From contig MPNW01001081.1 in NCBI GenBank assembly GCA_011800805.1, forward strand, positions 1 to 17,500: a stretch of DNA of 17,500 nt. The letters run 5' to 3'. Below, in pieces: positions 17,455 to 17,500 of this stretch. The notes beneath the pieces were generated by a model. It was not told the DNA's origin. It made no database searches and saw only the letters and a list, made by a program, of their open reading frames with translations. How positions within the stretch are numbered: position 1 is the first letter of the stretch; the number at the start of each line of letters is the position of its first letter. The position numbers were made by a program, and so were the translations under genes. Source of the stretch: Hirudo medicinalis. Taxonomy: Eukaryota; Annelida; Clitellata; Hirudinida; Hirudinidae.

Positions 17455-17500
17455 ATGGATGATCTGACGAGTCTCACCGATCTGAACGAGAACAGTTTGC
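17455..17500 (+). CDS. 5' end of a gene, possibly an unconventional myosin
   Basis: An ATG directly after a run of twelve A residues opens a frame that reads MDDLTSLTDLNENSL to the window edge with strongly coding-like codons (CTG, ACG, CTC, ACC, AAC, GAG). The motif resembles the stretch at the start of many unconventional myosin heads (class VII/X/XV types have …DDM-x-x-L-x-x-L-[NH]-E… before the P-loop). If so, this protein would lack the usual N-terminal SH3-like segment, or an upstream exon would carry it; no acceptor is obvious directly before the ATG. Only 15 codons are visible, so the assignment is tentative. Confidence 0.4.
   Translation, partial: MDDLTSLTDLNENSL

Overview
This is nuclear DNA of an animal, most likely an invertebrate. 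Protein-coding exons are interrupted by short GT-AG introns, there are AATAAA-type poly(A) signals, the non-coding DNA is very AT-rich and full of ATT/ATC microsatellites, and the best-recognised genes are animal genes (an ANKRD50 orthologue, a Vti1a-type SNARE and cyclophilin A). I cannot name a phylum from the sequence alone. It is not prokaryotic: there are no operons, no ribosome-binding sites and no CRISPR.

Layout. 1-1361 is gene-free and holds a GGAT array, an ATT/ATC microsatellite and an eight-unit 19-bp tandem repeat. 1362-1553 (minus) is a 63-codon ORF with coding-like codon use that I do not recognise. 1921-2734 (minus) is a complete five-exon cyclophilin A gene (164 aa). 2735-3782 is the head-to-head space between it and ANKRD50. 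3783-11199 (plus) is a complete six-exon ANKRD50 orthologue (1,373 aa): a P-loop STAND-type NTPase, 16 ankyrin repeats, and a Ser-rich tail ending in a PDZ-binding-type motif. Its long last intron and its third intron carry copies of a SINE-like repeat. 11200 to about 12370 is its 3' UTR.

12421-12740 (minus) is an apparent two-exon gene for a 69-aa protein of unknown function, tail-to-tail with ANKRD50. 13670-16033 (minus) is a complete eight-exon Vti1a-like Qb-SNARE gene (220 aa). 16034-17454 is AT-rich intergenic DNA with a 14-bp tandem array. At 17455 a plus-strand gene starts with a peptide that resembles the front of an unconventional myosin head; the window cuts it off.

Functionally, ANKRD50 and Vti1a both act in endosomal membrane traffic (SNX27-retromer recycling and endosome-to-TGN fusion respectively), but nothing here shows that their proximity is more than chance. 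I found no new multi-gene system. The points most worth following are: two sorting-motif-like signals in the ANKRD50 tail, a dispersed SINE-like family whose third copy ends against a Vti1a splice donor, microsatellites fused to splice donors, a Gln at the SNARE zero layer, two unrecognised small genes, and a possible alternative N-terminus for cyclophilin.
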